NCBI RefSeq assembly: GCF_014250685.1
Contig: NZ_JACFAJ010000002.1
Coordinates: forward strand, 1 to 39,050
DNA from: Cetobacterium sp. 2A
Lineage (GTDB): Bacteria; Fusobacteriota; Fusobacteriia; Fusobacteriales; Fusobacteriaceae
Direction: 5' to 3'
DNA: 39,050 nt
Numbering within the stretch: position 1 is the first letter of the stretch; each line of letters starts with the position of its first letter. The notes below the pieces were generated by a model, which saw only the letters and a program-made list of their open reading frames with translations, was not told the DNA's origin and did not search any database. The position numbers and the translations under genes were made by a program. Positions 9,620-17,146 of the stretch are shown here, piece by piece.

Positions 9620-10360
9620 ATGAATGAAGTAATAAATGTTTTAGAAAATCACAGAAGCATTAGAAGTTATTTAGAAAAAGATATTCCTAAAGATATTATT
9701 TTAGAAATTTTAACATCTGCCCAAGACGCTCCAAATTCTATTAATGGACAACAAACATCTGTAATTGTAATAAGAGATAAAGATACAAAAAGAAAATTGG
9801 CTGAACTTGCAGGCGGACAACCATGGATTGAAAAAGCTCCAGTATTTTTAATTTTCGTAATGGATTTTTATAAAACAGAAGTTGCTGTAAAAAAAGCGGG
9901 AAAAGTTCAAATTATAGAAGAGAGTGCTGAAGGTCTTCTTGCAGGAGCTGTAGATGCCGGTATACTTTTGGGAACTACCGTTGCAGCCGCTGAATCACTG
10001 GGACTTGGAACAGTTTGTATAGGAGGAATTAGAAATAGTCCTGAAGAGATTATAAAACTTTTAAATCTTCCTAAAAAAACATTTCCATTAGTTGGTCTAG
10101 CTCTAGGTTACCCAGCAGATAATTCTAGAAAAAAACCTAGATTACCTTTAGATACATTTATCCATGAAGAAAAATATAATCCTGAGAAAATAGTTGAAGA
10201 AATAGATGGTTATGATAAATTAATGGATAAATATCTAATAGAGATAGGAAGGGAACAAGAAAAGAATTGGAGTGATTTTGTTTCCCAATATTACTCTAAA
10301 GTATATTTTCCAAAAGTATATCCAATATTGAAGGAGCAAGGATTTAAAATGGATAAATAA
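9620..10360 (+). CDS. NfsA-like FMN-dependent nitroreductase
   Basis: Flavin-dependent NAD(P)H oxidoreductase, homodimeric, reducing nitro compounds and quinones. N-terminal HRSIRSYLEKDIP supplies the phosphate-binding Arg pair; PNSINGQQTSVIVI and GTVCIGGIRNSPEEI (the GxGxxxIGGIRN stretch) are typical of the NfsA/FRP branch, as are LGYPAD and the long C-terminal arm. 246 residues is normal. The ATG follows AAAGGAGATG. It is probably co-transcribed with or just downstream of the HAD gene (58-base gap). Confidence 0.88.
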   Translation: MNEVINVLENHRSIRSYLEKDIPKDIILEILTSAQDAPNSINGQQTSVIVIRDKDTKRKLAELAGGQPWIEKAPVFLIFVMDFYKTEVAVKKAGKVQIIEESAEGLLAGAVDAGILLGTTVAAAESLGLGTVCIGGIRNSPEEIIKLLNLPKKTFPLVGLALGYPADNSRKKPRLPLDTFIHEEKYNPEKIVEEIDGYDKLMDKYLIEIGREQEKNWSDFVSQYYSKVYFPKVYPILKEQGFKMDK

Positions 10361-10415
10361 TCTAAAAAATGATACAATATAGGGATGGAATACAGAAAAT
10401 AAAAATGGAGATAAA

Positions 10416-11582
10416 ATGAATTTTAAAGAATTTGAATTTAAAGAAGAAATATTAAAGCAGATAGAAGAGATTGGATATATCGAAGCAACACCTATACAAG
10501 AGGCATCTATCCCTGTTATTTTAAAAGGGGAAGATTTATTAGGACTAGCTAAAACAGGAACTGGAAAAACAGCAGCTTTTGTTCTTCCAATTTTAGAAAG
10601 AATAGCTACAACTAAGGGAAAAGGAAAAGGTGTTAGAGCTTTAATTGTAGCTCCTACAAGAGAATTAGCAGAACAAATTAATACCTCGATTTTACAATTA
10701 GGAAAATCAATAGGAATAAGATCGATAGCTATATATGGTGGAAGTTCTATCAAAAATCAGATAGATCTTTTAAATAATGGTGTTGATATAATAGTTGGAT
10801 GTCCAGGAAGAATACTAGACCATATTAAACAAGAAACGGTTGGATTAACAAGATTAGAGGTTTTAGTTTTAGATGAAGCTGATCATATGTTAAATATGGG
10901 ATTTATAAAAGATATAGAAAAAATAATTAAAGCAACTCCAAAGAAAAAGCAAACACTTTTATTCTCAGCAACTATGCCTAAAGAGATAAAGGGATTAGCA
11001 TTTAAAGTATTGAAAAAAGGTTATAAAACAGTAGAAGTAGAATATAAAGACCCAGTTAAATTAATAGAACATGAGCTTTATTATATTGAAAGTACTGAAA
11101 AAAAGGCGAAATTAATTGAGATTATAAATACACCTGATGTAGAATCAGTAATTGTTTTTACAAATGGAAAACTTAAAGCAGAGTATTTAAGTAAAGTTCT
11201 TGTAAGTAATGGAATAAAAGCGATAAATTTCCAAGGTAATTTATCTCAAACTCAAAGGGATGCTGCATTAGCAGGATTTAGAAAAGGAGAATTCAAAGTT
11301 TTAGTGGCAACAGATATAGCTGCAAGAGGACTTGATATTCCGCAAGTAACCCATGTTATAAATTATGATTTGCCACAAACAACGGAAGCATTTGTCCATA
11401 GAAGTGGAAGAACAGGAAGAGCAAATAAAAATGGAAATGTTATATCTTTTTCATCTTCAACTGATAAGAGAATACTCTCAGAAATAATAAGAGTAAACAA
11501 TGTTGTTTTTAATAAAGTTCATGGAAAAGCAATTGGTGGAATAAAAAAAGCTAAAATTCAGAAACCTAAAATTACTAAATAA
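10416..11582 (+). CDS. DEAD-box ATP-dependent RNA helicase
   Basis: RNA unwinding in ribosome assembly or mRNA turnover. All core motifs are present in order: Q motif with ATPIQEASIP, motif I AKTGTGKTAA, Ia PTRELA, II DEAD, III SAT, V ATDIAARGLD, VI HRSGRTGR. At 388 residues it holds only the two RecA domains plus a short basic tail, without the long C-terminal RNA-binding extension of DeaD or DbpA. A TACAAT-like -10 lies near 10373. It is closed by the terminator at 11590-11629. Confidence 0.93.
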   Translation: MNFKEFEFKEEILKQIEEIGYIEATPIQEASIPVILKGEDLLGLAKTGTGKTAAFVLPILERIATTKGKGKGVRALIVAPTRELAEQINTSILQLGKSIGIRSIAIYGGSSIKNQIDLLNNGVDIIVGCPGRILDHIKQETVGLTRLEVLVLDEADHMLNMGFIKDIEKIIKATPKKKQTLLFSATMPKEIKGLAFKVLKKGYKTVEVEYKDPVKLIEHELYYIESTEKKAKLIEIINTPDVESVIVFTNGKLKAEYLSKVLVSNGIKAINFQGNLSQTQRDAALAGFRKGEFKVLVATDIAARGLDIPQVTHVINYDLPQTTEAFVHRSGRTGRANKNGNVISFSSSTDKRILSEIIRVNNVVFNKVHGKAIGGIKKAKIQKPKITK

Positions 11583-11589
11583 AATAAAA

Positions 11590-11629
11590 AAAACAGCAAA
11601 AGCCCATAAATTTGGGCTTTTGCTGTTTT
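11590..11629 (+). terminator. Strong intrinsic terminator after the helicase
   Basis: A perfect 17-bp stem, arms 11590-11606 and 11613-11629, built on AACAGCAAAAGCCCA and its complement, with a six-base loop and a T run at the end of the right arm. Confidence 0.93.
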
Positions 11630-11639
11630 AAAATCTATA

Positions 11640-11782
11640 TTATAATTTATCGTGTAATGTTCCACCGATAGAACACTTACATCCTTGTTCGTTTTAATCT
11701 CAACACTTTAAAAGTGAGAAGATTATTTTATTAAAAATTCAAAAAGTCTGAAAGGTGAAGGTTCTCCTCTTCACTTTTTTTA
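11640..11782 (+). ncRNA. Possible small structured RNA with its own terminator
   Basis: This gene-free stretch holds two hairpins. The first, TGTAATGTTC (11653-11662) with GAACACTTACA (11671-11681), pairs through ten bases with one bulged C and an eight-base loop. The second, GTGAAG (11755-11760) with CTTCAC (11769-11774) followed by seven T, looks like an intrinsic terminator although no gene precedes it after the helicase terminator. I recognise no known RNA family. A leftover leader or phage attachment remnant is equally possible. Confidence 0.3.
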
Positions 11783-11817
11783 TTTATATATTAAATACAT
11801 TTTATTTAAAAAAACGC

Positions 11818-11846
11818 TTTACATTTTTTAAATGATGGAGTATACT
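11818..11846 (+). promoter_or_regulatory. Promoter of the small peptide gene
   Basis: TTTACA (11818-11823), 17-base spacer, TATACT (11841-11846), about 40 bases upstream of the ATG at 11886. It also shows that an in-frame ATG at 11832 lies upstream of the -10 box and cannot be the start. Confidence 0.7.
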
Positions 11847-11885
11847 TATTATATAGATGAAACACAAAAACTAGGAGGTAATAAA

Positions 11886-12101
11886 ATGAAAAATGAAAAT
11901 TTGGTAGGAAGAACTTGGGGAAGTTTTACAGAGGCAGAAAAAAATGAGCTTTTAAAAAATTCTGATACAACAGAAAAAACTGGAGATACAATAGTTGATT
12001 TTGAAAATGGATTATCAATAGTTGGATTTTTAAGAGAGGGAACGGATGAAGTAATTCTTGAAATAGCAGACGAAGCAGTGGTATACAACCCAGTAGCCTA
12101 A
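11886..12101 (+). CDS. Small acidic protein of unknown function (71 residues)
   Basis: I do not recognise it with certainty. The ATG follows CTAGGAGGTAATAAA, an excellent ribosome binding site. The N-terminal MKNENLVGRTWGSFTEAE loosely recalls leader peptides of class II lanthipeptides (NENLVG..F.ELTEEE), but the rest contains no cysteine and no GG or GA cleavage site. It ends in a predicted beta-rich stretch (LSIVGFLREG, EVILEIADEAVVY). It has its own promoter and is followed after 57 bases by an unrecognised gene on the same strand, so the two probably form a unit. Confidence 0.6.
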   Translation: MKNENLVGRTWGSFTEAEKNELLKNSDTTEKTGDTIVDFENGLSIVGFLREGTDEVILEIADEAVVYNPVA

Positions 12102-12104
12102 GAA

Positions 12105-12136
12105 AATGAGCTGGGCATCTCTAAAAACTGCTCATT
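12105..12136 (+). other. Intergenic hairpin within the small operon
   Basis: AATGAGC (12105-12111) pairs with GCTCATT (12130-12136) around an 18-base loop. No T tract follows, so it is more likely a processing or attenuation element than a terminator. Confidence 0.3.
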
Positions 12137-12158
12137 AGCAAATGCGGAGGGTGAAGGA

Positions 12159-13223
12159 ATGAGAAAGTTGAAGGTTGATTTTTTAGAGAAAAAACTATCA
12201 AAACTATCAAATAAAAATATTGTTGAAATATCTACTTTTGAAAATGTTATTAATGTAAATGATAACAATTTCGTCAATATGTTTCCTAGATTTTTAAAAT
12301 ATATAAAAGATATAGATAGTAGAACATATATTATAGAGAATTTACTTTTTCTTGATAATTGTATATATGATAAAAAAAATAATTTATATATAGCTACTTA
12401 TTCTGAAGTTTTAAAAATATTAGAATTAGATCATGATACTTTAAATAAAGTATCGCAAGAAATAATAATAGTGATTGGTCAAAATATTATTAATGTAGAT
12501 GATACTATCGAGCAAGTTAGAACTCTTATAAATGAGGTAAGAGATTATGATCTCGATAGAATTGTTAAAAAAAATTTAGAAAATGGATTTGACGTAGTGA
12601 AGATAAAAGATATTAATAAACTCTTAGAATTCAATACGAATGAAGAAGTAAATCTCAAGATAATACCTTTTAGAAATTTTTTAGCTTCAGTTTTTGACGA
12701 AGGAAAAATTTATAAAGATACAATAGGAGTATTTACTTTCAGTTTCTCTAGACTAGACAAAGAAAATGTAGATGAAGTGCTGTTTGATGTAGTTAAAGAA
12801 TATTCTAAAAAAGTGGTTGGAAAAGAGTTTCAAGAAATATATAACCACTTTTATGATGATATTTTTCATAATAATGAAGTTTTTTATCTTTGTCAAGTTT
12901 CTAATATTGGAATAAATATTCCTGTTGTTTCTTTGATATTCGGAAAGAATATAGAATTCAACAATGAAACGCCAATGATAAAAGCAATAACAAATATTTT
13001 GATAAAATTTTATAAAAAAGTAAGTGAAATAAAAGATGGTGGAGAGATTGAGATTTCAACAGTAGAGCCGATTTTCAAAAACGGAAGTTGGAAAGTTGAA
13101 TCTAGAAGGCCAAGTTTTGTAAGAAGTCACATACGTCATTATAAGAGTGGAATAGCTACAATAGTAAGACCTCACACTAGATTAGGGACTAATACTAAAT
13201 TAGGAATATGTGTAACAATCTAA
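12159..13223 (+). CDS. Uncharacterised 354-residue protein with a C-terminal His/Arg motif
   Basis: Not recognised. The ATG follows GGAGGGTGAAGGA. There is no signal peptide and no clear membrane helix. The body is helix-rich with many Asp/Glu/Lys/Asn. The C-terminus has a dense basic motif, SRRPSFVRSHIRHYKSG followed by IATIVRPHTRLG, a pattern of the form H-I-R-x-x-x-x-x-G...V-R-P-H that I associate with uncharacterised mobile-element proteins. It lies downstream of the small acidic protein gene on the same strand. Function unknown. Confidence 0.6.
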   Translation: MRKLKVDFLEKKLSKLSNKNIVEISTFENVINVNDNNFVNMFPRFLKYIKDIDSRTYIIENLLFLDNCIYDKKNNLYIATYSEVLKILELDHDTLNKVSQEIIIVIGQNIINVDDTIEQVRTLINEVRDYDLDRIVKKNLENGFDVVKIKDINKLLEFNTNEEVNLKIIPFRNFLASVFDEGKIYKDTIGVFTFSFSRLDKENVDEVLFDVVKEYSKKVVGKEFQEIYNHFYDDIFHNNEVFYLCQVSNIGINIPVVSLIFGKNIEFNNETPMIKAITNILIKFYKKVSEIKDGGEIEISTVEPIFKNGSWKVESRRPSFVRSHIRHYKSGIATIVRPHTRLGTNTKLGICVTI

Positions 13224-13343
13224 TTTTTTACTTATTACATCTATTTCTCTAGATGGAATTTCAATTGTTTAAACATACTTAGCTTAAAATGTTCAGTAAA
13301 TATCAATAGTTGTTGGAGACTAAATAAATATTAGGAGATAAAA

Positions 13344-13550
13344 ATGGCAGGGATCAAAGGTCAAAAATCTGGTGGATTTGGAGGTCGTAAAGCGATAGAT
13401 TCATCGGAAAAAAGAAGTATAACTATGAGCTTTAGAGTGAATAAAGATGAACAAAAAATTATAAATGATGCAAAAGGAGAATTATCTTTATCAGATTTTA
13501 TATTAGAAATGATTAAGGAAAAAAGTGATAAAATAAAAAAAGAGGATTAA
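13344..13550 (+). CDS. Small ribbon-helix-helix-like DNA-binding protein
   Basis: 68 residues. A Gly/Lys-rich N-terminus (MAGIKGQKSGGFGGRK) precedes a segment with the ribbon-helix-helix layout: a beta strand RSITMSFRVNKDE, a helix EQKIINDAKGE, then LSLSDFILEMIKEK. Such proteins act as MobC-like mobilisation accessories or as small repressors of prophages and plasmids. The ATG follows TTAGGAGATAAAA. The terminator at its 3' end overlaps the stop codon. It lies between the chromosomal block and the convergent phage late operon, which suits a mobile-element regulator. Confidence 0.6.
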   Translation: MAGIKGQKSGGFGGRKAIDSSEKRSITMSFRVNKDEQKIINDAKGELSLSDFILEMIKEKSDKIKKED

Positions 13551-13565
13551 ACTAATCCTCTTTTT
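13537..13565. terminator. Bidirectional terminator at the end of the phage late operon
   Basis: A perfect 13-bp stem: AAAAAGAGGATTA (13537-13549) and its complement (13553-13565) around AAC. There are A and T tracts on both sides. It serves both the plus-strand small regulator and the minus-strand holin operon. Confidence 0.88.
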
Positions 13566-13638
13566 GCATATATAAACGTAAGATTAATTTTTAGAAGTGC
13601 CTTAAAATCGATTTTACGAGGTCGTTTTTTAGCTTTAA

Positions 13639-14103
13639 TCATTGATCTAATTTTTGTTTCTTTACAGCCAATATGTTTTCTATAAGACCAGGTAGTTTTA
13701 TTCCTAACTTAGTTAAATTTTCCATTATTGATATAGACTCCATTATGATACAACCAGTAATCATACAAACTCTGAGCGAAATATTTATATCATTTAGAAA
13801 TGTGGCTTTATCTAGTTGTGCCATAGTTGCAATAGCTAAATAAATAGCTGGTTTTCTAATAATAAAACCTATAAACATGTTTTTAGATAATACATTTTTT
13901 TCTTTTATAGCCTTGAGAAGCCCTGTGGCACAATCTATTATTGTCAAACAGAAAAGAACTCTTATATCCCCATCAATTCCACCTACAGCACTTGCAAATC
14001 CTGCTCCAAGCCAGAAAAACAAACCTTGTGTATATAATAATAAGTTATCAAGTGTTTCCTTAATATTCCCCACCTCTATTTTAATTTTAGTTTTAGTTTT
14101 CAA
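13639..14103 (-). CDS. Phage holin (toxin-secretion/phage-lysis type)
   Basis: Inner-membrane pore protein that times lysis. Hydrophobic stretches at LLYTQGLFFWLGAGFASAVGG, VLFCLTIIDCATGLL and the IYLAIATMA and VCMITGCIIMESIS segments give three to four membrane helices. The pattern D-C-A-T-G-L-L-K-A-I-K is typical of holin family 4 (TcdE-like). The longest frame starts at TTG (14103) with no ribosome binding site. A strong GAGGTGGGG precedes an ATT codon at 14064, which may be the real start (see findings). It is the last gene of the late operon. Confidence 0.82.
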   Translation of the reverse strand: MKTKTKIKIEVGNIKETLDNLLLYTQGLFFWLGAGFASAVGGIDGDIRVLFCLTIIDCATGLLKAIKEKNVLSKNMFIGFIIRKPAIYLAIATMAQLDKATFLNDINISLRVCMITGCIIMESISIMENLTKLGIKLPGLIENILAVKKQKLDQ

Positions 14104-14338
14104 ATAAATAGTTTATAATTTTTTCGGTCATTGAATACCACCAAGGACTGACCTCTAGTTTTGGGAATATCTCATTCGCTCCACAAATTCCAACTAGAAT
14201 TATTGCAATAATTACTATTATCTGTTTGAAGTTTTCTTGTTTTTTTATTTGAATCTCCTGGTCTTTTTCTCCAGATTTTGATCTCTTAATAAAGAGATCT
14301 AGAACTTTATTTAATATTAATCCAAATACAGTCTTTAT
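14093..14338 (-). CDS. Small single-span membrane protein, lysis region
   Basis: 81 residues, immediately upstream of the holin. A basic N-terminal part (KRSKSGEKDQEIQIKKQENF) is followed by one membrane helix (QIIVIIAIILVGICG) and a short tail with PWW. GGAGG precedes codon ATA at 14338 by seven bases and no ATG, GTG or TTG is available in that position, so a non-standard start is proposed. Its place beside the holin suggests a holin partner, antiholin or Rz-like protein; that is inference from context only. Confidence 0.5.
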   Translation of the reverse strand: MKTVFGLILNKVLDLFIKRSKSGEKDQEIQIKKQENFKQIIVIIAIILVGICGANEIFPKLEVSPWWYSMTEKIINYLFEN

Positions 14339-14370
14339 AAAAATTCCTCCATTTTTTTATTTCTAACTAT

Positions 14371-14871
14371 TCAAAATATTTCTAAAAGAAACTTTCTTCT
14401 TATTATATTTTCTGCAATTTTATTTTCTATATCTAATACATCAAACCCATATTTTATCCATCGTTCTTTTTGCTCTCCAAGTATTGTAAATTCATCTATA
14501 AGTTTATTAACTTCTAAATTTATGTCCTCCTGAGTTCCCCCTTCTTCCCATAAATTATTTTCTTTATTCCATAATTTTTTAAATAAATAACTTGGAGCTT
14601 CCACTCTGATAATTTTATTATTCTCAACATATTCTCCATCCTGAAGCAATTCATTTTTATTATCTAACAAGATTAGTTCTTCTCTAGTTTTTTCTCTTAT
14701 TATATTTATATCTAACATCGGATTCTGAAACTCTATTTCACTTACTATATGGATTCCCATATTCCAGTCTGGATAAAAGTTTAAGGGATTATTCGTAAAC
14801 TCATTATTTGAGTTTACGATAGGTTTTGCTACTATGTTTAATGTTTTTACATCATAAATATAAAGTATCAC
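14371..14871 (-). CDS. Phage protein downstream of the tail-fibre switch, unknown function
   Basis: 166 residues, not recognised with certainty. GTG start preceded by GGAAG seven bases upstream. The N-terminal IYIYDVKTLNIVAKPIV and the later LLQDGEYVENNKII, APSYLFKKLWN and NNLWEEGGT resemble short tail-associated proteins that follow fibre genes in low-GC phages (a two-strand D-x-x-T layout plus LW/W repeats), and the C-terminus is a long helix. Lies between the recombinase and the lysis genes. A tail-fibre accessory or chaperone role is plausible but unproven. Confidence 0.5.
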   Translation of the reverse strand: MILYIYDVKTLNIVAKPIVNSNNEFTNNPLNFYPDWNMGIHIVSEIEFQNPMLDINIIREKTREELILLDNKNELLQDGEYVENNKIIRVEAPSYLFKKLWNKENNLWEEGGTQEDINLEVNKLIDEFTILGEQKERWIKYGFDVLDIENKIAENIIRRKFLLEIF

Positions 14872-14923
14872 TTAATCACTTCCTGTAATTTTATTTTTTG
14901 TTTTTATTTATTTTTAAATTATG

Positions 14924-15091
14924 TAAATTATAAGATTTATACAAAATTTCCACTTTTTCATAGTATCTAAAGTGTTGATTTTACTAGCTTTTTAAAATTG
15001 AGGACATGGACAAACAACCTATAGCTTTTACCATTTTATTGGCTTTAGAAGCTGCTGAAACATATAAAAACTGCTTAAATCTTATAATTTA
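14924..15091. repeat. 16-bp perfect inverted repeat bounding a gene-free interval
   Basis: TAAATTATAAGATTTA at 14924-14939 recurs as its exact reverse complement at 15076-15091. The 136 bases between hold no convincing gene. It sits directly downstream of the recombinase stop codon. It could be a long-range stem, a recombination remnant or a binding site. Confidence 0.6.
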
Positions 15092-15099
15092 TTGATTTT

Positions 15100-16053
15100 T
15101 TAAAGTCCTTTCGACCTTCTAATTTGCAATATTTTATCTCTATTTTCTGCTCCGCTTTTTGTTTTTATATAATATTCTTTTGTAACTTTAGTATCAGAAT
15201 GATTTGCATACTCAGACGCAAAATTTATATCTGAGAGGTTACTTAGTAAGTTTATAGCCGTTTTTCTAAGAGTATGCGGATAAAGTTGTTCATAACCTAT
15301 CAACTCTCCTATTTTCTTTATCCTAGCTCTTATGGTACTTTGTTGCATTTGTACAATTTCACCATTTCTTTTAGTTATAAATAATAAGTCTGATATTATT
15401 CCTTTATTTTCTCTCTCATTTAGCCATTCTCTCAATAATTTTTCAGTATTGTCTAGGAAAATTATATCTACTATTTTATTTCCTTTTTCTTTAACGTTTT
15501 TAAAATATCCACCTTTTAAATCTAATTGAGATAATTTTAAATTGGATATAGCGGATATTCTAGCCGCACTTTCCAGGAACAACTCCCACATTAATCTTGA
15601 TTGAATATCAAATTTTTTAGAGTTATGCTCCATAAGGATTTTGGCTCTCATAATATCTTCTATAGATAAGTAATAACTTTCTCTTCTTTTGTCAAATCTT
15701 CCATTTCTTAATCTATCTAATTTATGTTGAAAAGGATGATATTTGATAAGATCTCTTTTTACACACCAGATATAAAAACTAGAAATTGCTGTTAATTTGT
15801 TGTTTATAGTTTGATTATTATTTCCCTTGTCTCTGCAATGATTGATATATCTCTCAAGAATATTTACACAACTCTTTATTGTCGCTTCTGACAAAAGTAA
15901 CTTATTTCCTTCTTTTTCTTTTAAATAACTTAAATAATCTATCATTCTGCTCTTATACATCTTATAAGTAGTATTTATGGTTTCAAAATTTCTAGCTTTA
16001 TTAGATTCTAAATACATGTCATAAATCTGCATATTCTTTTCGTTGTAATTCAT
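15100..16053 (-). CDS. Tyrosine recombinase, proposed tail-fibre shufflon invertase
   Basis: 317 residues, XerC/XerD/Rci-like. An N-terminal SAM-like DNA-binding domain (about 5-105, TYKMYKSRMIDYLSYLKEK to FYIWCVKRDLI) precedes the catalytic domain. The active-site set is complete: R165 (ESAARISAIS), a Lys near 190, H260 and R263 (YPHTLRKT), H285 (YANHSD) and nucleophile Y294 (KEYYIK); the spacings are close to XerC. The ATG follows AGGAGGAAC. It lies within 80 bases of the first cassette junction, and no other recombinase is in the window. Adjacency to seven repeat-bounded fibre C-termini argues for DNA inversion, as for R64 Rci. A second role as prophage integrase cannot be excluded. Confidence 0.88.
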   Translation of the reverse strand: MNYNEKNMQIYDMYLESNKARNFETINTTYKMYKSRMIDYLSYLKEKEGNKLLLSEATIKSCVNILERYINHCRDKGNNNQTINNKLTAISSFYIWCVKRDLIKYHPFQHKLDRLRNGRFDKRRESYYLSIEDIMRAKILMEHNSKKFDIQSRLMWELFLESAARISAISNLKLSQLDLKGGYFKNVKEKGNKIVDIIFLDNTEKLLREWLNERENKGIISDLLFITKRNGEIVQMQQSTIRARIKKIGELIGYEQLYPHTLRKTAINLLSNLSDINFASEYANHSDTKVTKEYYIKTKSGAENRDKILQIRRSKGL

Positions 16054-16068
16054 AGTTGTTCCTCCTAA

Positions 16069-16091
16069 AAAATATAGTAAAACTATATTTT
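16069..16091. promoter_or_regulatory. Inverted repeat upstream of the recombinase gene
   Basis: Ten-base arms AAAATATAGT (16069-16078) and ACTATATTTT (16082-16091) with an AAA centre, between the recombinase ribosome binding site and the nearest cassette. A repressor operator, autoregulatory recombinase site or promoter-region palindrome are possible. Confidence 0.5.
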
Positions 16092-16130
16092 AAAGGTTTA
16101 CTTGACTTTTAGATATAAATAATTTCTAAA

Positions 16131-16142
16131 ATTAGAGAATTT
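16131..16142 (+). repeat. Shufflon recombination site G
   Basis: ATTAGAGAATTT, reading plus. Outermost site, next to the recombinase gene. Its 5' flank TAAA is like that of the expressed-gene site at 18392-18403 rather than the CCAAT or TAAT flank of the inner sites. Confidence 0.8.
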
Positions 16143-16458
16143 GCTCAAGTCTAAAGAAGTTTATACATATAAATCAGGGTTACAACATTCTATAAATATG
16201 ACAGAAATGAAATCATACAGAGTGATAGAAGTTTATATTGCCATGACACAAGCTACATCACAGTTTGAAGATTTAAAAGCTAAAACTATAACTTTTAGAA
16301 GTAATTATAATACGGTTAATTACTCAGGAATACTCGGCAAAGATGTTGGTGATGGTAATTTCATTTATTATAAAGTTTTTGAAGAAAATAATATTTTAAA
16401 AATTGAGACTAATTCAAATATTTATATTTATGCTCGCGTAAGATGCTACAATTATTGA
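16132..16458 (+). CDS. Silent tail-fibre C-terminal cassette G
   Basis: Start-less 3' coding segment: LENL then LKSKEVYTYKSGLQHS and on to ...YARVRCYNY and a stop, 108 codons. It is in the same frame relative to the repeat as the expressed fibre. It has no ribosome binding site. It would be expressed only after inversion between its site and the site at 18392-18403. Beta-strand-rich composition with many Thr/Asn/Tyr fits a receptor-binding tip. No similarity in primary sequence to the other cassettes is obvious beyond the junction. Confidence 0.75.
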   Translation, partial: LENLLKSKEVYTYKSGLQHSINMTEMKSYRVIEVYIAMTQATSQFEDLKAKTITFRSNYNTVNYSGILGKDVGDGNFIYYKVFEENNILKIETNSNIYIYARVRCYNY

Positions 16459-16476
16459 AATTATTGTCCTGCCAAT

Positions 16477-16488
16477 ATTAGAGAATTT
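16477..16488 (+). repeat. Shufflon recombination site F
   Basis: ATTAGAGAATTT reading plus, with 5' flank GCCAAT, 18 bases after the stop codon of cassette G. Confidence 0.8.
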
Positions 16489-16771
16489 ATCTAATTTCAA
16501 CTCTGATTCAAAAGGTATATCTTTTGTAATAGGTGATTTAGGAATATGTCTTTGTAAGTACAACATCTCAAATCCTAATGGCCAATTTCAGCTAGATTGT
16601 GACCTTCCCCTTGTATATAAAGACACTAATTTTATAGCACTAATGAACTCTGATTCAGAGGTATCGAGGCATACTGTAGCTGTGCCAATAGGAAAAAATG
16701 CAATCAGATTAACTAACTTTGGGGGAGCAAAGCAATTGATTGCAAATGTTATAGTGCTTGGTAGAATCTAA
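16478..16771 (+). CDS. Silent tail-fibre C-terminal cassette F
   Basis: Start-less 97-codon segment: LENLSNFNSDSKGIS through DLGICLCKYNIS, HTVAVPIGKNAIRL and ending VIVLGRI. It converges on cassette E, with the two stop codons separated by two bases. The E/F pair is bounded by oppositely oriented sites and so is an invertible unit in itself. Confidence 0.75.
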   Translation, partial: LENLSNFNSDSKGISFVIGDLGICLCKYNISNPNGQFQLDCDLPLVYKDTNFIALMNSDSEVSRHTVAVPIGKNAIRLTNFGGAKQLIANVIVLGRI

Positions 16772-16773
16772 CT

Positions 16774-17130
16774 TTAGTTTACATATGAAATCGTTCCAGC
16801 ACATCCATTTCCTACACCAATTTTTGAATCAAATGAAAATTTAATTTCACCACTTTGGTCTATGCTAAATATCATGATAAAAGGACTTGAAGCATCTGGT
16901 CTTACAACACCATAAACTCCTAGAGCGGGTCTAAATTCACTTGGCAATATATATTTCAATTTTTTAACCACAGGTTCTAAAGTTCCAACACTCGTTGGAT
17001 TAACAAACATAGTTAATGTGGTTGTATTTCCTATTTTTTTTGCAGTTATTGTAAAAGATGCTTCTAATACAGCATTAGCAAAATCAGAAAAAGTATAGTT
17101 TAAAGTTTCTATTTTAAGTAAATTCTCTAA
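16774..17130 (-). CDS. Silent tail-fibre C-terminal cassette E
   Basis: Start-less 118-codon segment on the minus strand: LENLLKIETLNYTF, then a beta-rich part with ITAKKIGNTTTLTMFV, YILPSEFRPALGVYG and ending GCAGTISYVN. The layout (GNxxTLT, LPxxFRP) is that of common phage-fibre beta-sandwich tips. An ATG inside it (17008) is not preceded by a ribosome binding site, so a separate 78-residue gene is unlikely. Confidence 0.75.
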   Translation of the reverse strand, partial: LENLLKIETLNYTFSDFANAVLEASFTITAKKIGNTTTLTMFVNPTSVGTLEPVVKKLKYILPSEFRPALGVYGVVRPDASSPFIMIFSIDQSGEIKFSFDSKIGVGNGCAGTISYVN

Positions 17131-17131
17131 T
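17120..17131 (-). repeat. Shufflon recombination site E
   Basis: ATTAGAGAATTT reading minus, with 5' flank ACCAAT like site F. It lies 16 bases downstream of the stop of cassette D. Confidence 0.8.
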
Positions 17132-17146
17132 ATTGGTTGATAGTCT

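Noticed and set aside
11886..12101. Lanthipeptide precursor
   Set aside because: No cysteine, no GG/GA cleavage site, and no modification or transport gene next to it.
14996..15095. 29-codon plus-strand frame from ATG at 15006 below the recombinase gene
   Set aside because: GAGG is only two bases from the ATG, the product is too short to judge, and it partly overlaps the inverted repeat.
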